The notes beneath the pieces are model-generated. The model saw only the letters and a program-made list of their open reading frames with translations. It was not told the DNA's origin and made no database searches. 64,000 nt of DNA from Prevotellaceae bacterium UBA6974. Lineage in GTDB: Bacteria; Bacteroidota; Bacteroidia; Bacteroidales; Bacteroidaceae. Location of the stretch: assembly GCA_002450165.1 (NCBI GenBank), contig DJYQ01000033.1, positions 1 through 64,000 of the forward strand, given 5' to 3'. The position numbers were made by a program, and so were the translations under genes. Positions 26,534-37,330 of the stretch are shown here, piece by piece; the stretch's first letter is position 1, and each line of letters starts with the position of its first letter.

Positions 26534-28092
26534 TTAATGTTTTATTTCGTTTTCTATATTGTCGTCATACAGTTTCTGCTGCTTCCTGAGTATGGTATGC
26601 ATCTTTTTACGGACACTTGCATACTTACTATCGTTATACACGTTGTGCATTTCCGCAGGATCCTGTTTCAGATCATACAGTTCCCACTCGTCTATGTCGT
26701 TGTAGAAATGAATCAGCTTGTAACGGCTGGTGCGCACACCATAGTGACGCTTGACGCTGTGCTCGGCAGGATATTCGTAATAATGGTAATAGATGGCATC
26801 GCGCCATTTGCCTGTTGTCTTTGCGCCCTTGAGCAACGGCACCAGGCTGCGTCCCTGGATATCCGCAGGAACCTTGGCTCCGGCCATCTCCAGGAAAGTG
26901 GGTGCATAGTCTATATTCTGTACCATCTCCTGTATCTCGCCATGACGGTCATAGCCCTTTGGCAGGTGCATCAGCAAGGGGGTATTCAGGCTCTCCTCGT
27001 ACATGAAGCGCTTGTCAAACCATCCGTGTTCGCCCATGTAGAATCCCTGGTCAGAGGTATATACAATCAATGTATTTTCATACAGGCCGTTTGATTTCAG
27101 GTAATCCAAGAGACGGCCAACCTCATCATCCAGGGACTTGGTGACCTTGGCATAGTCCCGCATGTAGCGCTGGAACTTCCATTCTGTCAAGGCATCGTTA
27201 CGGGGCGATGTCGCCTGGTAGTGGCGATATGATGGGAAACGACGGAAAAAGTCGCACGACAGGCTGTCGTGGAATGTCCAATATACCTGCTGGTCCTCCT
27301 TGCTCAGTCGATTGACATAATTTACATATAGCTGCGACAAGCGGCTACTGTCACCGGGCAGGTATGCCTTGTTGTCATAGGCAAGGTCCATGTCGTGCTG
27401 ACTGCCTATTGACATTTCCTGCTGCTGAGCCGCAACTCGTCCCTCCCAGTTGTCGTTGAAATTTGCAGGCTTTTCGAATGTCTGGTTCTCGTACTCGCGC
27501 ATATACTTCAACTCGGGCAGCCAGTCACGGTGACAAGCCTTGTGGTGCACAAACAGGATAAACGGCTTCTGCCTGTCACGATGCTGAATCCAGTTGATAG
27601 CCTTGTCGGTTATTATATTCGTACAATAGCCCTGTTCCCGCCTGGTACTGCCATCCATCTGGATAAAATCGGGATTGTAGTACTCGCCCTGGCCATGCAG
27701 AATCTCGAAATAGTCAAAACCTGTGGGAGTGCTTACCAGATGCCATTTGCCTATCAATGCCGTCTGATACCCGGCCTGCTGCATCAGTTTGGGCATGGTT
27801 TGCTGACTGCCGTCAAAGATGCCATGCTCATTGTTGGTAAACCCGTTCTTGTGGCTGTGCTTACCCGTTATCATACATGCACGGCTGGGGCCTGACAGAC
27901 TGTTGGCAACGAAACTGTTGCGGAACAGGACTCCATCCTGGGCAATACGGTCCAGATTGGGTGTCTGTATCGGGCTGTTGCCGTATGCGCTGAGCATTTG
28001 AGCCGTATGGTCATCTGTCATAATATAGACGATATTGGGGCGCTGAATCTGCGCTGCAGCACCTGTCGCTGCAATGGCTAATGAAAAGAATG

Positions 28093-28108
<16 letters not shown>
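26534..28108 (-). CDS. Secreted Ser-type sulfatase (S1 family)
   Basis: 524 residues with a signal peptide (about 1-19). The metal-binding TDDH is at 31-34 and the active-site signature SGPSR at 72-76. The first residue is Ser (codon TCA), so it must be matured to formylglycine by a radical-SAM anSME enzyme, not by an FGE/SUMF1 oxidase. The sequence style resembles sulfatases acting on N-acetylglucosamine-6-sulfate, but the substrate is not proven. Next to sialic acid genes, mucin desulfation is the likely role. The gene overlaps the end of uvrA by 16 bp. Confidence 0.88.
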
Positions 28109-30921
<2,813 letters not shown>

Positions 30922-30926
30922 AGGTG

Positions 30927-31679
30927 TCAAGGCGTGTCACCACCAGACGGATCTATAGAAGAATCGTCGGACTTGGTAGTAAGGACATTTATGGTCTTCT
31001 TGATATGATATATGTGCCCGTCAGCACCCTTGGCGTTGACAACAAGATAATAGGCTCCGTCATTTACGTACGAGCCGCCTATCTTGCCGTCCCAGCCGGT
31101 ATTGACATCATCCCACGAGTATAATTTCTTGCCCCAACGGTTAAAGACTGTAGCACGGAACTCTACAATACTTTGGAACTCCTTGGCACGCAAGGTATCG
31201 TTTATCTGATCACCATTGGGTGTAAACGTATTGGGAAACTTCAGCCGGCTACGGCTTATCTCGAACGTAAAGCATACCGAATCCATCTCCTCGCTGGGAT
31301 ATACAACAGTCTGCCCGTCCCTGGTAAACGTCGCTCGTACACGCACCTTGTAGCGGCCCTTCTGGACAAAGTTATACTCCAGGTCCTCGTCAAATCGGTG
31401 CAACAGTACCTCGTAACTGCGCTCGGTCGATGTCGTATCCAGATACACCACCCAGTCATAGTGAGTGCTCCATCCTGCATAATCCTGTGGATTGGAACGG
31501 AAAAAAGCCTGTAGCGGAGCATTCTGTACCTCCTGCAGATTCATGTCATCCGGATACCTGCCGTACAGGGTCATACCCTCGGGATTAGTGTAGGTGACCT
31601 CGGGTATTATGGAAGGTGTCTGCGCCGTTACCCATACCGGTAGCAGCAGCATCAGAAAAAAACATAGTATATGTTTCAT
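30927..31679 (-). CDS. Secreted protein with gliding motility-type (CHU_C) C-terminal domain
   Basis: 250 residues with a signal peptide (MKHILCFFLMLLLPVWVTAQ). Residues about 150-240 form the CHU_C/GldB-neighbour type domain (FPNTFTPNGDQINDTLR, then VEFRATVFNRWGKKLY and TGWDGKIGGSYVNDGAYY). This domain marks type IX-secreted or surface proteins in Bacteroidetes, while the middle (60-140) may be a PKD-like fold. It heads the operon with uvrA and the sialic acid genes. Its function is not known. Confidence 0.75.
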   Translation of the reverse strand: MKHILCFFLMLLLPVWVTAQTPSIIPEVTYTNPEGMTLYGRYPDDMNLQEVQNAPLQAFFRSNPQDYAGWSTHYDWVVYLDTTSTERSYEVLLHRFDEDLEYNFVQKGRYKVRVRATFTRDGQTVVYPSEEMDSVCFTFEISRSRLKFPNTFTPNGDQINDTLRAKEFQSIVEFRATVFNRWGKKLYSWDDVNTGWDGKIGGSYVNDGAYYLVVNAKGADGHIYHIKKTINVLTTKSDDSSIDPSGGDTP

Positions 31680-31725
31680 GGGATAAACTGTATATTGACC
31701 TGTTTATACGTTATACGACGTTGTG

Positions 31726-31733
31726 CAAATATA
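31726..31733 (-). promoter_or_regulatory. Possible -7 box for the CHU_C-uvrA-nan operon
   Basis: TATATTTG on the minus strand (31733 to 31726), about 47 bp before the gene. No TTTG-type -33 at the proper distance, so it is a weak call. Confidence 0.4.
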
Positions 31734-31776
31734 TTAAAAATAATGCATTATCCCCGACTCTCTTGAAAAAAAATAT

Positions 31777-31784
31777 TACCTTTG
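31777..31784 (+). promoter_or_regulatory. -7 box directly before the PorT-like gene
   Basis: TACCTTTG ends only 7 bp before ATG 31792. If used, it would give an mRNA with almost no leader. A matching -33 is not seen at 19-21 bp. Confidence 0.5.
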
Positions 31785-31791
31785 CACCAAT

Positions 31792-32505
31792 ATGAAACGA
31801 CAACTGCTCATAATATTGGCTATTTGTGCCGCTACGGCGGTATATGCACAGGTAGGAAAATACCGGAACGACCTTGCCGTAGGCTTCAATGCAGGCATGG
31901 TAATGAACCGCGTAAACTTCAAGCCAAGCGTTCCCCAGACCATGCACACAGGACTGGAGATGGGTATCAGTCTGAGGTACACGTGCGAAAAGTTTTTCTC
32001 AGCAGTTTGCGCACTGCAGACCGAAATCAATTTCCAGCAACTAGGTTGGAAGGAAAACATTCTCTATAGCAACGACACTTACTCGCGCACCATGAACTAC
32101 ATCAGCATCCCTCTGCTGGCACGACTTGGCTGGGGACGTGAACGCAAGGGGTTCATGGGATACGTGATTGTGGGCCCGCAGATTGGGTTCTGCATTGGCG
32201 AAAACGAAACAAGAACAGGAGAATGGAGCGATTACACGCTCTCCCTGCGCGAGGGGATGACCGAACAGTATGATCTAAGGTGTCAGAAAAAATTTGCCTA
32301 CGGCATTACCGGAGGCGCTGGCGTGGAATTCAGCCGTCCCAAGGTGGGACACTTTACGCTGGAAGCACGCTACAACTTTGGTCTGTCCGACATCTTCAAC
32401 AACAGCAAGCGCGACCCATTCCAACGCTCAGCAAATTCCACGATAAGCGTAAAGCTGACGTATTTCTACGACGTAGTAAAAACAAAGGACAAAGGTATAA
32501 AATAA
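31792..32505 (+). CDS. PorT-like outer membrane beta-barrel protein
   Basis: 237 residues: a signal peptide (MKRQLLIILAICAATAVYAQ) followed by alternating beta strands of a small eight-stranded barrel, as in the Bacteroidetes PorT / outer membrane beta-barrel family (YISIPLLARLGWG, VGPQIGFCIGE, FTLEARYNFGLSDI). PorT itself takes part in type IX secretion in Porphyromonas; the family is wide, so a direct secretion role is not shown. It lies opposite the CHU_C gene, another type IX-related feature. Confidence 0.75.
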   Translation: MKRQLLIILAICAATAVYAQVGKYRNDLAVGFNAGMVMNRVNFKPSVPQTMHTGLEMGISLRYTCEKFFSAVCALQTEINFQQLGWKENILYSNDTYSRTMNYISIPLLARLGWGRERKGFMGYVIVGPQIGFCIGENETRTGEWSDYTLSLREGMTEQYDLRCQKKFAYGITGGAGVEFSRPKVGHFTLEARYNFGLSDIFNNSKRDPFQRSANSTISVKLTYFYDVVKTKDKGIK

Positions 32506-32516
32506 GGAGTCTGGTG

Positions 32517-32903
32517 TTATCTTAACCTGTCCAGGCTCCTGACAAGCAGTTCGTCCTTCAGAATAGCACGGAAAGCAAGGTAAAGCAGGATAGCATTTAC
32601 CATCGGTATCGCTGCCCACGGACGGGGACGGTATATTCCTACCAGCCCGTCACCAAGGACAAATGCAAATGCAGCATATACAGCATACCATGCAATCATC
32701 AATATAATGCAGAATGTACAGAAACGCATTTGGGCAGCACGACGGCGGAACATAAATATAGCCATAAATTGCAGTACGGCAGCAATAGCCATTATCACCG
32801 TCAGCGCCCACGGATGGTTCTCAGCGGAAACCTCCAAATATATACATACAACGCCCATAACAAAGGCTGCAAGTATGTATAATGTCTGAATCCGTTGTAT
32901 CAT
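32517..32903 (-). CDS. DUF4293 membrane protein
   Basis: About 128 residues from ATG 32903 (MIQRIQTLYILAAF), with four membrane segments and the family-typical MIQRIQTLYLL start. DUF4293 proteins occur in Bacteroidetes in this same gene order behind the RNA polymerase omega-like gene. Their function is unknown. The gene starts 5 bp after the stop of the omega gene, and the last residues (VRSLDRLR) are the common basic tail. Confidence 0.8.
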   Translation of the reverse strand: MIQRIQTLYILAAFVMGVVCIYLEVSAENHPWALTVIMAIAAVLQFMAIFMFRRRAAQMRFCTFCIILMIAWYAVYAAFAFVLGDGLVGIYRPRPWAAIPMVNAILLYLAFRAILKDELLVRSLDRLR

Positions 32904-32908
32904 GACAA

Positions 32909-33250
32909 TCAAATTTCCTCCTGGGTATCTGCGCCTTGCTGTGGAATACGGTAATAGATGCGATTCTCCAGGAATTCCTCCGTCGCCAACAGGGTGGGCT
33001 TTGGCAGTTTCTCGTAATAGCGGCTGATTTCAATCTGCTCGCTGTTCTCAAAGACCTCCTCCAGCGAATCACTGGCTGTTGCAAACTCCTGCAACTTCTG
33101 GTTCAGCTCACGCTTCATCTCGGAACTGATCTGGTTTGCACGCTTTGCGATGATTGCTACGCTCTCGTAAATATTACCTGTCTCGTCAGCCAGGGTCATT
33201 ACATCACGTGTCACCGTATTGGTGGGTGCATTAATCTTCTTGTAATCCAT
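32909..33250 (-). CDS. rpoZ: RNA polymerase omega/Rpb6-like subunit
   Basis: 113 residues from ATG 33250 (MDYKKINAPTNTVTRDV); longer upstream frames are not family-like. Residues about 20-60 (TGNIYESVAIIAKRANQIS) carry the omega/Rpb6 fold that clamps the beta-prime C-terminus and stabilises core polymerase. Bacteroidetes omega is divergent and longer than the 91-residue E. coli protein, as here. It lies between bamD and DUF4293, the conserved order in this phylum. Confidence 0.85.
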   Translation of the reverse strand: MDYKKINAPTNTVTRDVMTLADETGNIYESVAIIAKRANQISSEMKRELNQKLQEFATASDSLEEVFENSEQIEISRYYEKLPKPTLLATEEFLENRIYYRIPQQGADTQEEI

Positions 33251-33278
33251 ATCTGTGTATTTTCTGTTTATTCTGTTT

Positions 33279-34142
33279 TTATTCAGCATATTCGTCCTTA
33301 CTGCCATACTTCTTAACGAATCTGTCACTCTTGGTAAAGATTGACTGCGCCTCGGCAAGATATTTGCTCTCGGGGTAATCATTCCTGAAGGCATAGTATT
33401 CGTCAATGCAGTCGCGGTATCTCTGCAAACGCTTTGACTCCACGCTCTGCTGTGCAAGGTGAAATTTGGCACGCAGTATCATAATCGACAATTCCTCACG
33501 ACGCCAGGCCTCAGCGTATGGGAAATCATGCAGAGCATTCTCAGCCGTTACCACACAGGCCTCCCAGTTGCTACCTCCAAACTGGCAGTTCATTATATAC
33601 GAACCCAGATCGTAATACAGTTTTGCTGCCAGGTACTCCTTCTCGACCAAACGGTCCTGCAGCTGAAATATCATATTCTGTGTCTGGCTCTTGATACTTG
33701 TTGTGGGATAGTTGTCCAGAAACTCCTGGAACTCCTTGATTGCATCGTATGTTGACTGCTGATCCAGGCGGGCATCCGGAATCAAGTTGTACAGCGAAAG
33801 ACCGCAGTAGTAGCGTGCATACTCGACATAGAGTCCACGGGGATACATCTGGTAATACTTACGGAAATACTGGGCTGCTGTTTCATAGTCCTTCTGGCAA
33901 TAATTGCTCATAGCCAGGATATACAGACTCTCCTCGGCATAAGCTGTACCCTTCAATATGGTTACGACATCTGCAAACAGCAAGCTGGCAGCAGAATACT
34001 TACCCTCGGCAAAATACTGCTTGGCGACCTCGTATTTGTACTCAAAGTCCGTAGTCTTCTCCAGGGCAGTCATCCTCGAACAAGAAGAACCGACCATCGC
34101 CAGCAACGCCATCAAAGCTATGATTACATGCCTCTTTTCCAT
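33279..34142 (-). CDS. bamD: Outer membrane assembly lipoprotein BamD
   Basis: 287 residues from ATG 34142, with a lipoprotein signal ending in GSSC (lipobox Cys about 21). Tetratricopeptide-like repeats follow (ALEKTTDFEYKYEVAKQYF, SAASLLFADVV, ETAAQYFRKYYQMYP). BamD is the essential lipoprotein partner of BamA in folding outer membrane proteins. The upstream in-frame extension (from 34196) lacks a signal and is not used. It is the first gene of the bamD-rpoZ-DUF4293 unit, divergent from uvrB. Confidence 0.92.
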   Translation of the reverse strand: MEKRHVIIALMALLAMVGSSCSRMTALEKTTDFEYKYEVAKQYFAEGKYSAASLLFADVVTILKGTAYAEESLYILAMSNYCQKDYETAAQYFRKYYQMYPRGLYVEYARYYCGLSLYNLIPDARLDQQSTYDAIKEFQEFLDNYPTTSIKSQTQNMIFQLQDRLVEKEYLAAKLYYDLGSYIMNCQFGGSNWEACVVTAENALHDFPYAEAWRREELSIMILRAKFHLAQQSVESKRLQRYRDCIDEYYAFRNDYPESKYLAEAQSIFTKSDRFVKKYGSKDEYAE

Positions 34143-34154
34143 ACTTTCAGCGTG

Positions 34155-34162
34155 CAAATATA
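34155..34162 (-). promoter_or_regulatory. Possible -7 box for bamD
   Basis: TATATTTG on the minus strand, 12 bp before ATG 34142. No proper -33 element was found. Confidence 0.4.
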
Positions 34163-34237
34163 CAATAATAATATTAAATGTGACTAAGACTGACACAAAA
34201 AACTGACTTTTACAAGCCTTTTTAACTAATATTGTAG

Positions 34238-34245
34238 TAACTTTG
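34238..34245 (+). promoter_or_regulatory. -7 box for uvrB
   Basis: TAACTTTG, 25 bp before ATG 34271. The -33 region is not recognisable. Confidence 0.45.
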
Positions 34246-34270
34246 CCGCATGTTCAACAACTGAGTTGCA

Positions 34271-36292
34271 ATGGATTTCGAACTGACAGCAGATTACAGG
34301 CCAACGGGAGACCAGCCCGAAGCAATACGCCAGCTTACACAGGGTGTACTGGACGGAGTTCCGGCACAGGTCCTCCTGGGCGTTACCGGCAGCGGCAAGA
34401 CATTTACTATGGCAAATGTCATTGCCAATGTAGGCAAGCCCACCCTGATACTGTCCCACAACAAGACACTGGCAGCCCAGCTGTATGGCGAGATGAAGCA
34501 GTTCTTCCCACGTAATGCCGTAGAATACTACGTCTCGTACTATGACTACTACCAGCCAGAGGCGTATATCCCATCTACCGACACATATATCGAGAAAGAC
34601 CTGGCCATCAACGAGGAAATAGACAAGCTGCGCCTCGCTTCCACCTCGGCCCTGCTTTCAGGTCGCAAGGACGTTATAGTCGTAAGCTCGGTCAGTTGTA
34701 TCTACGGCATGGGCAATCCAGCCACGCTGTCAGAAAACAGCATAGACCTGAGAGTCGGACAGCATATCGACCGCAACGTATTGCTGCGACGTCTGGTCAG
34801 TGCCTTGTATATCAGGAACGATGTCAGTTTCTCCAGAGGCGATGTACGTGTAGTCGGTGACACCCTGGATGTCTGGCTTGCATACGCTGATACCGTCCTG
34901 CGCGTCACGTTCTGGGACGACGAGATTGAATCCTTGTACGAACTCGATCCCGTGACCATGCAACGCCAGGGCACATTTATGGATTACCGCATCTATCCTG
35001 CCAATCTTTTCATGACAAGCCAGGATACGCAGGAACGGGCAATACGCCAAATAGAGAAAGACTTGGAAAAACAAGTCGGGTTTTTCACCGAGACAGGCAA
35101 ATCCCTTGAAGCAAAGCGCATTGACGAGCGCGTACACTATGACATCGAGATGATACGTGAACTGGGACATTGTTCCGGCATAGAGAACTACTCACGCTAT
35201 TTCGACGGACGTGAACCCGGTCAACGCCCATATTGCCTGCTCGACTTCTTCCCCGATGACTACCTGCTCATCGTGGACGAGAGCCACGTCACCATACCGC
35301 AGGTCCGCGGCATGTACGGTGGTGACCAGGCACGCAAGAAAAACCTTGTCGAATACGGCTTCCGCCTACCTGCAGCCAAGGACAACAGACCACTGAAGTT
35401 TGATGAGTTCGAACAACTTACGCCACAGACCATATACGTCTCGGCAACACCAGAGGACTACGAACTGGAAAAGAGCGAAGGTGTTGTCGTTGAACAGCTT
35501 ATACGCCCCACAGGACTTCTGGACCCACGCATCGAGATACGCCCTTCGGACAACCAGATTGACGATTTGATGGAAGAGATACAGCTACGCATTGAACGTC
35601 ACGAGCGCGTCCTGGTAACAACCCTGACAAAAAGGATGGCCGAGGAACTTAGCGAATACCTCCTGCATCACGATATCAGCACTGCATACATACACTCCGA
35701 GGTCGATACCCTCGAACGCGTCCAGATTATGGACAACCTGCGAAACGGCAAATACGACGTACTGGTTGGCGTTAATCTCCTGCGCGAAGGTCTTGATCTC
35801 CCCGAGGTTTCGCTCGTAGCCATCCTGGATGCTGACAAGGAAGGTTTCCTGCGCTCCCACCGCAGCCTTACCCAGACAATAGGCCGTGCGGCACGCAATG
35901 TCAACGGACTTGCCATCATGTATGCCGACAACATCACTCATTCCATGCAGAAGACCATCGACGAGACAAACCGCCGTCGCGAAAAGCAGATGCGATACAA
36001 CCGTGAACACGGCATAACCCCGACACAGATACGCAAGACACGCACGATGACAGATTTACTGGAGCTGCGCCAGAACCAGACGGCATCTGCAGCCCCCGTC
36101 TATACCATACCCGAAACCGAAACACTGAAGGTAGCCGAGGTAGTCGGAGATCAGATGACACAGGAGCAACTGCGAAAAGCCATAGACACTACAAAACGGC
36201 AGATGCAGGAAGCCGCCAGGAAACTCGACTTCATTACCGCAGCACAACTGCGCGACAAGATGCTGAGCCTAATGCAGCACATCAAGGATTAA
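34271..36292 (+). CDS. uvrB: Excinuclease ABC subunit B
   Basis: 673 residues. UvrB is the helicase-like damage verifier that receives DNA from UvrA and recruits UvrC. Walker A is GVTGSGKT (37-44). The beta-hairpin region YYVSYYDYYQPEAYIP follows near residue 92, then DESHVTIPQ and, near residue 540, the QTIGRAARN motif VI. A C-terminal UVR motif (MQEAARKLDFITAAQLRDKM) binds UvrC. Having both uvrA and uvrB within 4 kb but in separate, differently oriented units is unremarkable. Confidence 0.96.
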   Translation: MDFELTADYRPTGDQPEAIRQLTQGVLDGVPAQVLLGVTGSGKTFTMANVIANVGKPTLILSHNKTLAAQLYGEMKQFFPRNAVEYYVSYYDYYQPEAYIPSTDTYIEKDLAINEEIDKLRLASTSALLSGRKDVIVVSSVSCIYGMGNPATLSENSIDLRVGQHIDRNVLLRRLVSALYIRNDVSFSRGDVRVVGDTLDVWLAYADTVLRVTFWDDEIESLYELDPVTMQRQGTFMDYRIYPANLFMTSQDTQERAIRQIEKDLEKQVGFFTETGKSLEAKRIDERVHYDIEMIRELGHCSGIENYSRYFDGREPGQRPYCLLDFFPDDYLLIVDESHVTIPQVRGMYGGDQARKKNLVEYGFRLPAAKDNRPLKFDEFEQLTPQTIYVSATPEDYELEKSEGVVVEQLIRPTGLLDPRIEIRPSDNQIDDLMEEIQLRIERHERVLVTTLTKRMAEELSEYLLHHDISTAYIHSEVDTLERVQIMDNLRNGKYDVLVGVNLLREGLDLPEVSLVAILDADKEGFLRSHRSLTQTIGRAARNVNGLAIMYADNITHSMQKTIDETNRRREKQMRYNREHGITPTQIRKTRTMTDLLELRQNQTASAAPVYTIPETETLKVAEVVGDQMTQEQLRKAIDTTKRQMQEAARKLDFITAAQLRDKMLSLMQHIKD

Positions 36293-36307
36293 ACTACTGC
36301 ATACCCT

Positions 36308-36556
36308 ATGATTACAGACTACACACTCAACACCCTAATTGCACTTGCCGAGGCCTACGAAGGTTGCATACCGCTTCACCTTGCAGGCATAGCACAAGTC
36401 CGCACGGACGACGATCTCAACGTCTATATCGATATGGAAGACAGCCGTACCCTATCACCTGGCGAAGCTGACGAAGCCCAGATAAACGAAGCCATAATGC
36501 TCTGGCGCAACGACCACGGCCCATACTTCCAGAAAATTCTGGGCGCCATGATGTAA
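36308..36556 (+). CDS. Small conserved-looking protein of unknown function
   Basis: 82 acidic residues with no signal peptide or membrane segment. It starts 15 bp after uvrB and ends at the terminator, so it is co-transcribed with uvrB. Codon use matches its neighbours, which supports a real gene. I recognise no domain; the helical N-terminus (TLNTLIALAEAYE) and the end (LWRNDHGPYFQKILGAMM) give no function. Confidence 0.65.
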   Translation: MITDYTLNTLIALAEAYEGCIPLHLAGIAQVRTDDDLNVYIDMEDSRTLSPGEADEAQINEAIMLWRNDHGPYFQKILGAMM

Positions 36557-36594
36557 AAAAAGGCTGGCACCAATGCCAGCCTCACAGAGTATTT
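36555..36594. terminator. Terminator between uvrB unit and the vanX-patatin unit
   Basis: AGGCTGGCA (36561-36569) and TGCCAGCCT (36574-36582) form a perfect 9 bp stem with a CCAA loop. An A-run on the left and a T-run slightly further right let it serve both convergent units. Confidence 0.85.
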
Positions 36595-36606
36595 TTTCAT
36601 ACTACG

Positions 36607-37305
36607 CTATTCCATGTTTCTGAAAACCTCTTTCTGGGCCTTGATATATTCTTCAGCCTGCTTGTAGGCATCAGTCGTCTTGTCCATAACCTCAATCTTG
36701 CCAAGGCGAGCCCATCTGGCTGCATCATAGTCACTGACGCTTACATAGAACCTGATGGACAGTTCCTTACCCTCCTTGATGGGATAGTCGCTGAAACTGA
36801 CACTGCGACCTGTAGCTATGGCATTACCATCTGTATCAAATGCCACTGGGCAGAAATTAAACACATTGGTCTCATTAGATGCCTCAGCAGTAAAGAACGC
36901 GCTTACAAAAGCATCGCGGCTGTCATTCAGCACGAAATTACCCTCCAGTCGTATAGGAAGCCCGTCAGCAACTACAGCAGGAATCTCCCTACCCTCCAAT
37001 GACTTAGATACAGCAGGCAATATTTCCTTCTTGAACTTGGTAGTATTTCCCTGGCTGATATAATCTCTCCAGAATTCATCAGCCTTCTCTGGATCCGACA
37101 GCCTCAACTCATCATATTTAGCCGTCGCCGCAGCCTCGGCTGCCCCGTATTCAGCAACCACCTTAGGCAACTCACCCAGAATACCGTCAACCGGCAAATC
37201 GTCAACCGCTGACCCGGAGTTGTTACTGCCGCCTCCACAAGCTGTCATCACGGCTGCCACAAGTGCAATTACACCCGTCTGCCAAAGATTCATTGTCTTT
37301 TTCAT
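36607..37305 (-). CDS. Lipoprotein of unknown function
   Basis: 232 residues from ATG 37305 (MKKTMNLWQTGVIALVAAVMTAC). It has a clear lipobox TAC followed by GGGSNNSGS, a flexible, glycine/serine-rich linker that fits surface or outer membrane lipoproteins. The mature part mixes helical (EYGAAEAAATAKYDELRL) and beta segments with no named domain. It is the third gene of the vanX-like/patatin unit, 25 bp after the patatin gene and next to the terminator. Confidence 0.75.
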   Translation of the reverse strand: MKKTMNLWQTGVIALVAAVMTACGGGSNNSGSAVDDLPVDGILGELPKVVAEYGAAEAAATAKYDELRLSDPEKADEFWRDYISQGNTTKFKKEILPAVSKSLEGREIPAVVADGLPIRLEGNFVLNDSRDAFVSAFFTAEASNETNVFNFCPVAFDTDGNAIATGRSVSFSDYPIKEGKELSIRFYVSVSDYDAARWARLGKIEVMDKTTDAYKQAEEYIKAQKEVFRNME

Positions 37306-37330
37306 AGCAATTGGTTTTAGTTTGTAATAA

